The position numbers and the translations under genes are program-made. A stretch of 64,000 nucleotides of DNA from Anaerolinea thermolimosa (GTDB lineage: Bacteria; Chloroflexota; Anaerolineae; Anaerolineales; Anaerolineaceae), in contig NZ_DF967965.1 in assembly GCF_001050195.2 (NCBI RefSeq), forward strand, positions 1,691,150 through 1,755,149, written 5' to 3'. This document shows positions 8,923 to 16,915 of this stretch, in pieces (the first letter of the stretch is position 1; each line of letters starts with the position of its first letter). Under the pieces are notes generated by a model, which worked only from the letters and a program-made list of their open reading frames with translations, made no database searches and was not told where the DNA came from.

Positions 8923-9515
8923 AAAAATATATTGAGAGGGTTCAGCCTTATATAAAATTTAGAAATCTCATCATCATATTTATGGTGATTATCCCCTTCA
9001 ATATTCTGATTTTCCCGATACTTTCCGAGAATTTCCGCTCAGTTTCCGGAAACTTACAAACGCTGGATGTTCAATTCGGATATTCCCCTGAAGATGCGCT
9101 CAATTTCATACAACGGCTTGGAGAAACAGCCCGCCATTTTTATCTTCTCATCGAATGGACAGCCGATCTCTTTTACCCAATTATTTATTCATCTCTTTTT
9201 ACCCTTCTTTTAGGCCTTCTCTTCAAGGCAGTCCACCTGCAAGATAAGCTTACGGGGCTCCGTTACCTGATTGTCTTACCCGTTTTCATGATGGGTTTTG
9301 ATTATTCGGAAAATATTCTCCTATCCATTCTCCTGCTCTGGCACAACTCATTATCAGGCTATGGCATGGCGCTGTGGGTAGCATCCTTTGCTTCCATCGC
9401 ATCCCTCTGTAAGTGGTTAACCGGGGGACTGATCCTGATTACTCTTTTCACAGGTTTTATCCTCTTCACAATCAACATCATTCGCACAAATTCCCTGTCC
9501 AGGAGTGAAGAATAA
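8919..9515 (+). CDS. Four-helix integral membrane protein, function unknown
   Basis: A 198-residue protein with hydrophobic segments at about 15-36, 85-108, 119-145 and 160-190, and an extracytoplasmic-looking loop of about 45 residues after the first helix. No motif identifies a function. It is embedded in an overlapping operon: ATGA overlap with pcp upstream and a TAATG overlap with the Gfo/Idh oxidoreductase downstream, so it is co-translated with both. I do not recognise the family. Confidence 0.65.
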   Translation: MKKYIERVQPYIKFRNLIIIFMVIIPFNILIFPILSENFRSVSGNLQTLDVQFGYSPEDALNFIQRLGETARHFYLLIEWTADLFYPIIYSSLFTLLLGLLFKAVHLQDKLTGLRYLIVLPVFMMGFDYSENILLSILLLWHNSLSGYGMALWVASFASIASLCKWLTGGLILITLFTGFILFTINIIRTNSLSRSEE

Positions 9516-10507
9516 TGAAAAAGCTTCGTTGGGGACTTTTATCCACCGCTCATATCAACCGCCGTCTTATACCAGCAATCTGGGCTTCTCAACGAAGCGA
9601 GCTTCTTGCAGTTGCCAGCAGAGATATTCAGCGAGCCACAGAATATGCCAGCCAGTGGAATATTCCTCTGGCATTTGGACCTTATGAAGCCATGCTCGAC
9701 TCACAGGAGATTGATGCGGTGTATGTCGGTTTGCCTAACCATCTCCATGCCCCATGGTCGGTGCGAGCTTTAAAATCAGGCAAACACGTACTATGTGAAA
9801 AACCCATTGCCCTGAGTGTGGAAGAACTTAATGAAATGGAAATGGCCAGCCGGGATTCTGGAAAAGTTCTTGCAGAGGCCCTGATGTATCAGTATCATCC
9901 ACAAACGCAAATGGTACTGGATTTTCTTAAATCCGGAAAAATAGGCAGAGTCCTTCACACCCTGGGGATCTTTACATTTAAACACTCGCGAGATAACGAT
10001 TATCGCCTATTACCCGACCAGGGAGGAGGTAGCCTTTGGGATATTGGAATTTACCCGATCAGCTTTACCCGAGCCATTTTTCAGAGACTGCCTGATCAGG
10101 TTCACGGAACCGAAATACAAGGGGCAACAGGGGTGGATATGAGTTTCTGGGGAGAATTGTTGTATACAGCAAACCAGGGTAGTTCGCAATTTTTCTGCTC
10201 CTTTGAAACCCCATATACCACCAGTATGGTTATCTTCGGTGAAACAGGGCGAATTGAGGTTCCTCGTCCATTCACCGGAATGCAAGAAGCGGCTCAAATC
10301 TTTGTTTATGACGTAGAAGGAAAACAAACCGTGGTATCTGTGGAAAACAAGGATCCTTACCTGTGTGAAATTGAAGGATTTGAAGCCGCGGTCTTTGGAG
10401 AAAAACCATTGACCGTCACCCTGGCTCATTCCAGAGATCATATCCTTATAATCAATGCTTTGAGGAGATCATCACAGACTGGTCACTCCGTGCACCTGGC
10501 TGGGTAA
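9515..10507 (+). CDS. Gfo/Idh/MocA family NAD(P)-dependent oxidoreductase
   Basis: A 330-residue sugar or cyclitol dehydrogenase-like protein. The N-terminal Rossmann domain begins RWGLLSTAHI (a GxxxTA variant of the dinucleotide loop) and contains the family hallmark CEKPIA near residue 94. The C-terminal alpha/beta domain carries the conserved WDIGIYPI segment (the family WD.G.H.. region). Members oxidise or reduce pyranoses, inositols or related compounds, and substrate cannot be assigned from sequence. It starts inside the stop of the membrane-protein gene and ends 2 nt before the lycopene cyclase start. A carotenoid-glycoside or polyol role is imaginable but not shown. Confidence 0.8.
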   Translation: MKKLRWGLLSTAHINRRLIPAIWASQRSELLAVASRDIQRATEYASQWNIPLAFGPYEAMLDSQEIDAVYVGLPNHLHAPWSVRALKSGKHVLCEKPIALSVEELNEMEMASRDSGKVLAEALMYQYHPQTQMVLDFLKSGKIGRVLHTLGIFTFKHSRDNDYRLLPDQGGGSLWDIGIYPISFTRAIFQRLPDQVHGTEIQGATGVDMSFWGELLYTANQGSSQFFCSFETPYTTSMVIFGETGRIEVPRPFTGMQEAAQIFVYDVEGKQTVVSVENKDPYLCEIEGFEAAVFGEKPLTVTLAHSRDHILIINALRRSSQTGHSVHLAG

Positions 10508-10509
10508 AA

Positions 10510-11652
10510 ATGGAAAAGTACGACTATATCATCGCCGGAGGGGGTGCAGCCGGGCTGAGCCTGGCCTATCATCTTCTACACAGCAAACTTCGCGAGCACT
10601 CCATCTTAATTGTAGATCGTGATAAAAAGGTAAAAAATGATCGGACCTGGTGCTTTTGGAGCAATCGACCAACTTATTATGATCCGATTTATTATCGATC
10701 CTGGCAAAAGCTGGCCGTTATCGCTTCTGATACAAAGAATGTATTTTCATTGGGTTCATACCAGTACTGCATGATCCGAGGAATTGATTTTTATGCTTAT
10801 ACCCGACAGGCGTTAGAGGCCCGAAAAAATATTCGGTTCCTCACGGCATCCGTTGACCAGATCATCGATGGCCCAGAGTACTCGATTGTTGTTGCAAATC
10901 ATGAATCTTATCTGGCCGACTGGGTGTTTGACAGTCGATTCTCCCCGGATATCATTCAGCAAGGCCCAGGTCGTTGGCACTATTTATATCAACATTTTCG
11001 GGGTTGGCTCATTAGAACTGAGCAGGACGAATTTGATCCTTCTACCCCATATCTTTTTGATTTTCGTACCGCTCAGGAAAGGGGCCTGTGCTTCTTTTAT
11101 GTCCTGCCATTTTCTTCTCAGGAGGCATTAATCGAGTACACCATCTTTTCTGATCTCCTGTTACCCTCTGATGCGTATGATGAGAAACTGAAGCAATATA
11201 TCCATGACACCCTCATGATCAGCAAATATACGGTTATAGAGGTAGAAAGCGGTGTCATTCCAATGACCGATTATCCTTTTCAAAGAAAACTCGGGAATCG
11301 AATCCTTTCCATTGGCACTCGAGGCGGTTTAGTAAAACCATCTTCTGGATACGCATTTTTAAGGATTCAAAATGACTCCGCCGCAATTGTTCGATCATTA
11401 GAGAAATACGGACACCCGTTTGGTATTCCCCACTCTCCTTCCAGATACCGATGGTTTGATTCTTTGCTGTTGGAAGTACTTCAACGGGAAAGCAAAGCTG
11501 CCTGCCCGATCTTTCTGGATTTGTTTACAAAAAACCCCATAGAAACAATCTTTCGATTTCTGGATGAAACTGGCAACATCGCTGAAAATCTAAAAATATT
11601 GGCCTCACTTCCAGCGTTGCCTTTTATGAGGGCTTTGATAAGATTATTGTAA
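10510..11652 (+). CDS. crtY: Lycopene beta-cyclase family flavoprotein (CrtY type)
   Basis: This 380-residue protein has the dinucleotide fold GGGAAGLSLAY at 10-20 and two motifs peculiar to CrtY/CrtL cyclases: NDRTWCFW near residues 42-49, and a C-terminal GTRGGLVKPSSGYAF block that matches the family's GG-TxPSTGYxF segment. These enzymes close the ends of lycopene to beta-rings using reduced FAD at the membrane. It is the last gene of the pcp operon, starting 2 nt after the oxidoreductase. No phytoene synthase, desaturase or GGPP synthase gene is nearby, so the substrate pathway must lie elsewhere or the protein has been recruited to another polyene. The family assignment is firm; the reaction is likely. 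Confidence 0.85.
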   Translation: MEKYDYIIAGGGAAGLSLAYHLLHSKLREHSILIVDRDKKVKNDRTWCFWSNRPTYYDPIYYRSWQKLAVIASDTKNVFSLGSYQYCMIRGIDFYAYTRQALEARKNIRFLTASVDQIIDGPEYSIVVANHESYLADWVFDSRFSPDIIQQGPGRWHYLYQHFRGWLIRTEQDEFDPSTPYLFDFRTAQERGLCFFYVLPFSSQEALIEYTIFSDLLLPSDAYDEKLKQYIHDTLMISKYTVIEVESGVIPMTDYPFQRKLGNRILSIGTRGGLVKPSSGYAFLRIQNDSAAIVRSLEKYGHPFGIPHSPSRYRWFDSLLLEVLQRESKAACPIFLDLFTKNPIETIFRFLDETGNIAENLKILASLPALPFMRALIRLL

Positions 11653-11744
11653 CCTGGCAGGGTTTACTGGTTACGTACCTTAATCATCGTCTTGATCCCC
11701 ACCTCAATCTCGAACGAGAGAAAACTACCGAAAGGCTTCTCATC

Positions 11745-12698
11745 ATGAATGCGCAAATTACCCAGGTTCTTAACCCGATTATCGAAAATGTAGAAAAGGT
11801 CATCCTTGGAAAGCGTTCTACCATTGAGTTGCTGTTGGTCGCCATACTGAGCGATGGGCACGTCCTCCTCGAGGATGTACCAGGTGTGGGTAAAACCATG
11901 CTCGCCCGGTCTCTCGCAATCAGCCTGGGTGGTCAGTTTAAACGCATCCAATGCACGCCTGACCTTCTTCCCAACGATATTACCGGGGTCTCGGTTTTCA
12001 ATCAGAAAAGAGGAGAGTTTGAGTTTCATCCAGGCCCTGTTTTTGTCAACATTTTACTCGTTGACGAAATTAATCGTGCAACCCCACGCACACAATCTGC
12101 TCTCTTAGAAGCCATGCAGGAAAGGCAAGTCACGGTGGATGGAATCTCCCACCGATTACCAGCGCCATTTCTGGTCATGGCAACCCAGAACCCCATCGAA
12201 TATGAGGGAACCTTCCCTTTACCTGAAGCTCAACTCGATCGTTTTCTCCTCCGACTTTCAATGGGATACCCTACTCAGGACGAGGAGAAAATGCTCCTTG
12301 AAAAGCTTCGTCGAAAACACCCCATCGACCAGCTTTCCCCCGTCACCTCGCCCGAAACAGTATCCAGCCTGCAACAACTGGTCTGGGAAATTCATGTAGA
12401 TGAGACCTTACAACACTACATCGTTCAGATTGTAAATGCAACCCGTGAGACCCCCGAGTTAGCTCTCGGGGCAAGCCCCCGGGCAAGTCTCTCCCTTTTC
12501 CGGGCCAGCCAGGCCCTGGCAGCCATCCGCGGACGAGATTTCGTTCTTCCAGAAGATGTCCAAACCTTGCTCGTTCCTGTTCTTGCTCACCGGTTAATTC
12601 TTACTCCAGATGCTGAACTACGTGGGAGGACTCCTTCAAGGATTCTTGAAGACATCCTTGCCAAAATCCCTTTACCCTTAGAGATCAAGCAGAAGTAG
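11745..12698 (+). CDS. MoxR-family AAA+ ATPase
   Basis: A 317-residue AAA+ chaperone-like ATPase. The Walker A is EDVPGVGKTML, Walker B is LLVDEINRA, followed by the sensor segment MATQNPIEYEGTFPLPEAQLDRF, a near-signature of MoxR proteins. Start ATG 11745 follows an AAAGG stretch. MoxR ATPases typically act with DUF58 and VWA proteins in the assembly or activation of envelope or metal-dependent complexes. Here the DUF58 gene follows after 7 nt and a DUF4129 gene after that, forming the standard three-gene operon. Confidence 0.92.
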   Translation: MNAQITQVLNPIIENVEKVILGKRSTIELLLVAILSDGHVLLEDVPGVGKTMLARSLAISLGGQFKRIQCTPDLLPNDITGVSVFNQKRGEFEFHPGPVFVNILLVDEINRATPRTQSALLEAMQERQVTVDGISHRLPAPFLVMATQNPIEYEGTFPLPEAQLDRFLLRLSMGYPTQDEEKMLLEKLRRKHPIDQLSPVTSPETVSSLQQLVWEIHVDETLQHYIVQIVNATRETPELALGASPRASLSLFRASQALAAIRGRDFVLPEDVQTLLVPVLAHRLILTPDAELRGRTPSRILEDILAKIPLPLEIKQK

Positions 12699-12705
12699 CA
12701 AACTC

Positions 12706-13893
12706 ATGTCCGAACTGGTCTTGATCGTTGTGGCCATTTTTTTGCTGATCGGTGCCATTACCGGAGAAACCTACCTTCTGGTTTTAGGTTATTTGATGGC
12801 AGGTGCTTACCTTTTGGCGCGATGGTGGCCAGGACACTCCCTGAAGAACCTCTCTGCCAGACGGGATTTCCCCGACCATGTTTTTCCAGGAGAGATAATT
12901 CCGGTTCAGATCACCATAAAAAACCACAGTATCCTACCGGTTGTCTGGCTTGCAGTTCGAGATTTACACCCCATTGATTTATCAGACGTCCATACTTTTA
13001 AACAAGTCATCACACTCTCACCCAAGAAGTCCGTCCATCTCAAATACTTCTTGAAAGCCAATCACCGTGGGTATTTTCCTGTTGGGCCCATGACGTTAGA
13101 GACCAGCGACTTGTTCGGCTGGACAAACCCAATTCAGAGTGGAATTCCAGCGAGTTTTCTCACCGTTTACCCAACTGTAATTCCCCTTAAAAATCCTTTC
13201 CTGCCTTCGAATTCTCCCATTGGCCTTCTGGCTCATATCCAGCCTCTCTATGAAGATCCCAATCGTGTCGTCGGGAAAAGAGAGTACCAGCAGGGTGATC
13301 CCCTCCGGAAGGTGGATTGGAAAGCCACCGCTACTCAACAAAAATTACAGGTAAAAACTTATGAGCCCTCTACTGATCTGGAAACAGTCATCTTTTTAAA
13401 TCTAGACACCGAAGCCTACCATCCTCGATCGCGTTTTGACGGCCCGGAACTTGCAATTGTAGCTGCGGCGTCTATTGCTGCCTGGTCCGTTAAAAAACGC
13501 CAGGCGGTGGGCATCATCACCAACGGGTTGGACATTTTGAACCAGACCGGTCAGATTCGTCCCATAGCCCCTCGAAAGGGGAAACAGCATCTCATGAGGT
13601 TGCTGGAATTACTCGCCAGGGTGAAAACGCTTTCCTCCCCAATTCTGGATCTGAACCAAATGATCAATCAATATCGGCAGGAACTTGGCTGGGGGACAAC
13701 CCTTTTCGTACTTACCGGTTCTGTCGATGAAACCCTGATCCATGACTTGCGTGTTACTCAAAGAATGGGGTTGAAACCCATCGTTATCCTGTGTGGCTGG
13801 TTCGTCGAATTGAAGGTTCCCATTCACAACGGCCTGGTATATGAAATTCCAGTTCGAATCCTGAACACCGAAGAAGACTTAAAAGCCTGGTGA
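12706..13893 (+). CDS. DUF58 domain membrane protein
   Basis: A 395-residue protein with two N-terminal membrane helices (about 3-37), an extracytoplasmic-looking beta domain and then the DUF58 core, recognised by GKREYQQGDPLRKVDWKATA (about residues 190-209), followed by VIFLNLDTEA at the start of a VWA-like fold. DUF58 proteins are partners of MoxR ATPases; the molecular role is not established. Its TGA overlaps the GTG start of the next gene, showing translational coupling. The next gene is the membrane DUF4129 protein. Confidence 0.85.
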   Translation: MSELVLIVVAIFLLIGAITGETYLLVLGYLMAGAYLLARWWPGHSLKNLSARRDFPDHVFPGEIIPVQITIKNHSILPVVWLAVRDLHPIDLSDVHTFKQVITLSPKKSVHLKYFLKANHRGYFPVGPMTLETSDLFGWTNPIQSGIPASFLTVYPTVIPLKNPFLPSNSPIGLLAHIQPLYEDPNRVVGKREYQQGDPLRKVDWKATATQQKLQVKTYEPSTDLETVIFLNLDTEAYHPRSRFDGPELAIVAAASIAAWSVKKRQAVGIITNGLDILNQTGQIRPIAPRKGKQHLMRLLELLARVKTLSSPILDLNQMINQYRQELGWGTTLFVLTGSVDETLIHDLRVTQRMGLKPIVILCGWFVELKVPIHNGLVYEIPVRILNTEEDLKAW

Positions 13894-15506
13894 ATATCGT
13901 GAAATCCTCTCAGTCTTTAAACTTTTCGTTTCAGATTCTTCCCTTCACCCAGAGGTTGGTTAATCTTTGTCTGCTTTTTCTGCTGGGATTGGGCTTTACC
14001 GGCGCATTAAGTAGAATATTTCCACAAACCAGGTTTCAACATATCCCCTGGTTAATGATCGGAATTGCTCTGGTAGCTCTCTTAACTCATACCCGAACCA
14101 GAAGTATGGATACTTCCGAAAGGAATGCGTTTCGCATTTCGGAAGGCATAACCTACCTGGTTGTCCTCAAAGTCATATCAATGATAATCAGCGGCCAAAC
14201 CAATTTGGTCGAAGCATTTCATCGTTGGCAGGTTCAGTTTCTCGAGTCCATTTTCGACCTCCCGTACATTACTTCACTATTGCCTGGAATGGTCGCCTGG
14301 GGTTATACCCTTATCTTTGCCGATCTTTACGATGAATTTGAGGATCGGAGGCAAGATTTTCGATGGGATGAACTGGGAAAAGTACAGAACTCACTCAAAG
14401 CAATCCGATCAAAAATGGTAGGCGGGAATGTTGCTTTACTCGTTGCGCTGGTTTTTCTTCTTGCTTTTGCCAACACCCCCATTGACATTCCCAATGTAGT
14501 TTCATTACCTTTGACTGTAAAATCCTCCGCCGCAATAGTAATTCTATTTACAGCTTTTCTATTGATCCAACTGGCGATCACCCAGCTATCTCTTCTACGA
14601 ACCTACTGGGAACATGATCGTTCTCAGATCGATGTCTCGATTAACCGCAAATGGTTAATGTACAGCCTGGTTGTGATGGGTGTTGCTGGCGTCATCTCTT
14701 TATTCCTTCCAACCGATTACTCCCGTCAATTTTTCACTTTGTTTCTTTGGTTCAGCTCAATTTTATTTTCTTTCTTTAGCCTTTTATTGTATTTACTGTC
14801 TTATCCTTTTCTCCTTCTTTTTCACTTTCTATTTGCTCAGGACGAAAGCTCCCCCTCTCTTCCAGGATTACCAGCCATCCAACCTCCGGTAACCGCCGCC
14901 GAGCCTGGCCCACTGCCCCTCTGGTTCGAGATAGCCAAAACCATCATCTTGTGGGGGATCATCCTTGGCATAATATTCATTGCTGGTAAGCGTTTTTTCT
15001 CAACCACTTCTACACTGTTTCCAAAAATTAACCGAAAAGTCCTCTTCCAGAAAATGCGGGATTTCTTCAAAGCTCTCTTTCATTTTCTCTTTGGGGTAAA
15101 GATCCTGATTCAAGAACAAATTGCCCAGCTAAAATTACAAAGCAAACCCCGCCAGTTGTCTTCAAAACCATCCTTTCGACCATTACGATCTCGTCGCGCC
15201 CATAACGCGAGAGAGAAAATATTAAATCTTTACTGTGATTTAGTCGACTTTGCGGGAGATCACGGCCTTCAGAGGTTAAGGAACCAAACACCTTATCAGT
15301 ATCGCTCTTTCCTTTCGAGCGCACTCCCCGATCTCTCCAGTGAGATTATAGATATCACAGAGATCTTTATAGAAGCAAGATATAGTCTGCACCCACTGGA
15401 TGAAAATACCGCTTCTCGAATCGCCAGCGAAACACTATTGGTTAAAAAAGCGATCAAACATAACGCGGAGGAATCCCCTTTTAATTCAATTCCGCGTTCC
15501 AGTTGA
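13890..15506 (+). CDS. Polytopic membrane protein with C-terminal DUF4129 domain
   Basis: A 538-residue protein with about eight membrane helices in the first 320 residues, a Pro-rich linker with another helix (about 350-375), and a cytoplasmic C-terminal helical domain (about 435-525) with QTPYQYRSFL and LTEIF-like features of DUF4129. In the related transglutaminase-like proteins of such operons the DUF4129 tail follows a periplasmic transglutaminase core. That core is absent here, so the gene encodes membrane and DUF4129 parts only. Start is GTG 13890, overlapping the DUF58 stop. A role in envelope peptide or glycan handling together with the MoxR ATPase is inferred from context only. Confidence 0.7.
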   Translation: MNIVKSSQSLNFSFQILPFTQRLVNLCLLFLLGLGFTGALSRIFPQTRFQHIPWLMIGIALVALLTHTRTRSMDTSERNAFRISEGITYLVVLKVISMIISGQTNLVEAFHRWQVQFLESIFDLPYITSLLPGMVAWGYTLIFADLYDEFEDRRQDFRWDELGKVQNSLKAIRSKMVGGNVALLVALVFLLAFANTPIDIPNVVSLPLTVKSSAAIVILFTAFLLIQLAITQLSLLRTYWEHDRSQIDVSINRKWLMYSLVVMGVAGVISLFLPTDYSRQFFTLFLWFSSILFSFFSLLLYLLSYPFLLLFHFLFAQDESSPSLPGLPAIQPPVTAAEPGPLPLWFEIAKTIILWGIILGIIFIAGKRFFSTTSTLFPKINRKVLFQKMRDFFKALFHFLFGVKILIQEQIAQLKLQSKPRQLSSKPSFRPLRSRRAHNAREKILNLYCDLVDFAGDHGLQRLRNQTPYQYRSFLSSALPDLSSEIIDITEIFIEARYSLHPLDENTASRIASETLLVKKAIKHNAEESPFNSIPRSS

Positions 15507-15519
15507 CCGAACGATCTTG

Positions 15520-16161
15520 TCACGGAGCGGGTTTTGTCCCAAAAATTAAATCCCACAACGGTGAACTAACCCCAAAACGAGCATTGGGTGTTTTATAGTG
15601 GTGTTGCATGTGGTATCGCTTGAGATATTTCCAGACCCCCCGGCGCATGGGAAAATGGTGAGTGGCATAATGGGTAAGGTCATAAAAAAGATATCCCGCA
15701 ATAAACCCTGAAAACACCGGCCCTACCCACAATGGCAGCCTTAATATCCAGCCGAAGAGGAGATAAAGCAGCCCATAGGCCATAAAAGCCATGGGAATAC
15801 TGACCACAGGGGGCATCACCAGACGCGTTTTACATTGAGGTTGCGCGTGATGCACGCCATGAAAGAGAAAAAAAATTCGTTCAGCCCGAGGAGTCTTGGG
15901 TTGGTAATGGAAAAGGAAGCGATGTAACGTATATTCTGCAAAAGTCCAGAGAAAAGCACCTGTCAGGAAAGCGATGGGTAAATACCCCCAAGAGCTATTG
16001 GGCTGGACTGGCTGAACCACACCCTTTAATAGGAAAAACAATGAAACAGGTACCCAGATGATGACAACTGCAACCGGGCTTATGTGGGTAAAGAATTCCA
16101 GAAAGTCCGATTTAAATAACCGAATCGGAACATCGCTGTGATCTATGGGAAAGTGCGCCAT
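15520..16161 (-). CDS. Fatty-acid-hydroxylase-type diiron membrane enzyme
   Basis: A 213-residue membrane protein of the sterol desaturase/fatty acid hydroxylase superfamily. The histidine clusters expected to hold two irons are visible: HRFLFH (first), HGVHH (second), HYATHH, and HMQHH followed by FGVSSPLWDLIFGT. The last block and the HRFLFHYQPK segment are those of fatty acid 2-hydroxylases (Scs7/FA2H) more than of beta-carotene hydroxylase CrtZ. Such enzymes need O2. Three or four hydrophobic stretches are consistent with a membrane core. The ATG is preceded by a GGGAGAT ribosome-binding stretch. It is convergent with the DUF4129 gene, leaving only 13 nt between stops. Confidence 0.75.
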   Translation of the reverse strand: MAHFPIDHSDVPIRLFKSDFLEFFTHISPVAVVIIWVPVSLFFLLKGVVQPVQPNSSWGYLPIAFLTGAFLWTFAEYTLHRFLFHYQPKTPRAERIFFLFHGVHHAQPQCKTRLVMPPVVSIPMAFMAYGLLYLLFGWILRLPLWVGPVFSGFIAGYLFYDLTHYATHHFPMRRGVWKYLKRYHMQHHYKTPNARFGVSSPLWDLIFGTKPAP

Positions 16162-16249
16162 TCGATCTCCCTAAGTATATAAAATAGAGTGAATTGGTTA
16201 GAGTATAGCAGGAAAGAATAGAAAATCAAGCCGGTTACTTTTGAAAACC

Positions 16250-16278
16250 TTGACTTTTCACCCCCTCCCCCGTAGAAT
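16250..16278 (+). promoter_or_regulatory. Promoter of the glycine-riboswitch / gcv operon
   Basis: TTGACT at 16250-16255 and TAGAAT at 16273-16278 are separated by exactly 17 nt, a near-consensus sigma-70-type promoter. Transcription should start around 16285, which coincides with the 5' edge of the first glycine aptamer. Confidence 0.75.
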
Positions 16279-16283
16279 GAAAG

Positions 16284-16464
16284 TGAGCTCCGATCAACCG
16301 GGAAGAGATTCCTCATTTTTGAGGAACACCGAAGGGGCAAACCTGTCTACCAGGCGAATCTCTCAGGTAAAAGGACCCGGTTATGAACACTCTCTGGAGA
16401 GTCGCAAGACACCGAAGGGGCAAGCCCGCTTTTCCGGGTGAATCTCTCAGGTCAAAAACAGAGG
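16284..16464 (+). ncRNA. Tandem glycine riboswitch (two aptamers)
   Basis: Two copies of the glycine aptamer core lie in series. The first has ACCGAAGGGGCAAACC near 16327-16342 and CGAATCTCTCAGGT near 16354-16367, closed by an outer helix AACCGGG/CCCGGTT. A linker with CTCTCTGGAGAG leads to the second, with ACCGAAGGGGCAAGCC near 16411-16426 and GAATCTCTCAGGT. Both conserved internal loops and the CUCUGGAGAG linker are diagnostic of the tandem class found upstream of glycine cleavage genes. In that family, glycine binding to the paired aptamers normally turns expression on. An intrinsic terminator abuts the second aptamer and gcvH follows. Confidence 0.95.
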
Positions 16465-16490
16465 GCGCGGTTTTAATCAACCGCGCTTTT
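16465..16490 (+). terminator. Riboswitch-controlled terminator
   Basis: A perfect 8-bp hairpin (GCGCGGTT 16465-16472 with AACCGCGC 16479-16486) is followed by a T-run. It directly abuts the second glycine aptamer and precedes gcvH, so it is the natural expression platform: attenuation without glycine, read-through with it. Confidence 0.8.
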
Positions 16491-16522
16491 CTACTTTAAC
16501 TTTTCAATCAGGAGGAAACACT

Positions 16523-16915
16523 ATGAATACACCCGCCGATCTGAGATACACCAGGACCGATGAATGGGTTAAGGTGGAAGGAAATATTGCCACCATCGGA
16601 GTAACGGATTATGCCCAGGATGCCCTTTCAGATGTAGTGTTTTTCGAGGCCGTGGTCAGTGTTGGAGATGAAATACGTGCCGGTGACCATATAGCTACTC
16701 TGGAATCGGTCAAAGCCGCCGCAGAGGTCAACTCTCCGGTTACCGGGAAGGTCGTCGCGATCAACGAAAATCTGGCAAGTTCTCCTGAGCTTGTAAACTC
16801 AGACCCATACGGTGCGGCCTGGATGCTTAAAGTCGAGTTGTCAGATCCTTCTGAAACAGCAAAACTATTAGCGCCTGAAGAATACGATCAATATTGCCAG
16901 ACCAGGAGCCATTAA
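16523..16915 (+). CDS. gcvH: Glycine cleavage system H protein
   Basis: The lipoylated carrier of the glycine cleavage system, which shuttles the aminomethyl group between P, T and L proteins. The 130-residue length is typical. The lipoylation lysine is in TLESVKAAAE, within the biotinyl/lipoyl fold that ends SPVTGKVVAIN. AGGAGG lies just upstream of ATG 16523. The gene is first in a riboswitch-controlled operon and its stop overlaps the gcvPA start (TAATG). Confidence 0.97.
   Translation: MNTPADLRYTRTDEWVKVEGNIATIGVTDYAQDALSDVVFFEAVVSVGDEIRAGDHIATLESVKAAAEVNSPVTGKVVAINENLASSPELVNSDPYGAAWMLKVELSDPSETAKLLAPEEYDQYCQTRSH

Noticed and set aside
15520-16161. Beta-carotene hydroxylase (CrtZ), which would pair with the lycopene cyclase
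   Set aside because: The HRFLFHY and FGVSSPLWDLIFGT context is that of fatty acid 2-hydroxylases; CrtZ is shorter and differs there.
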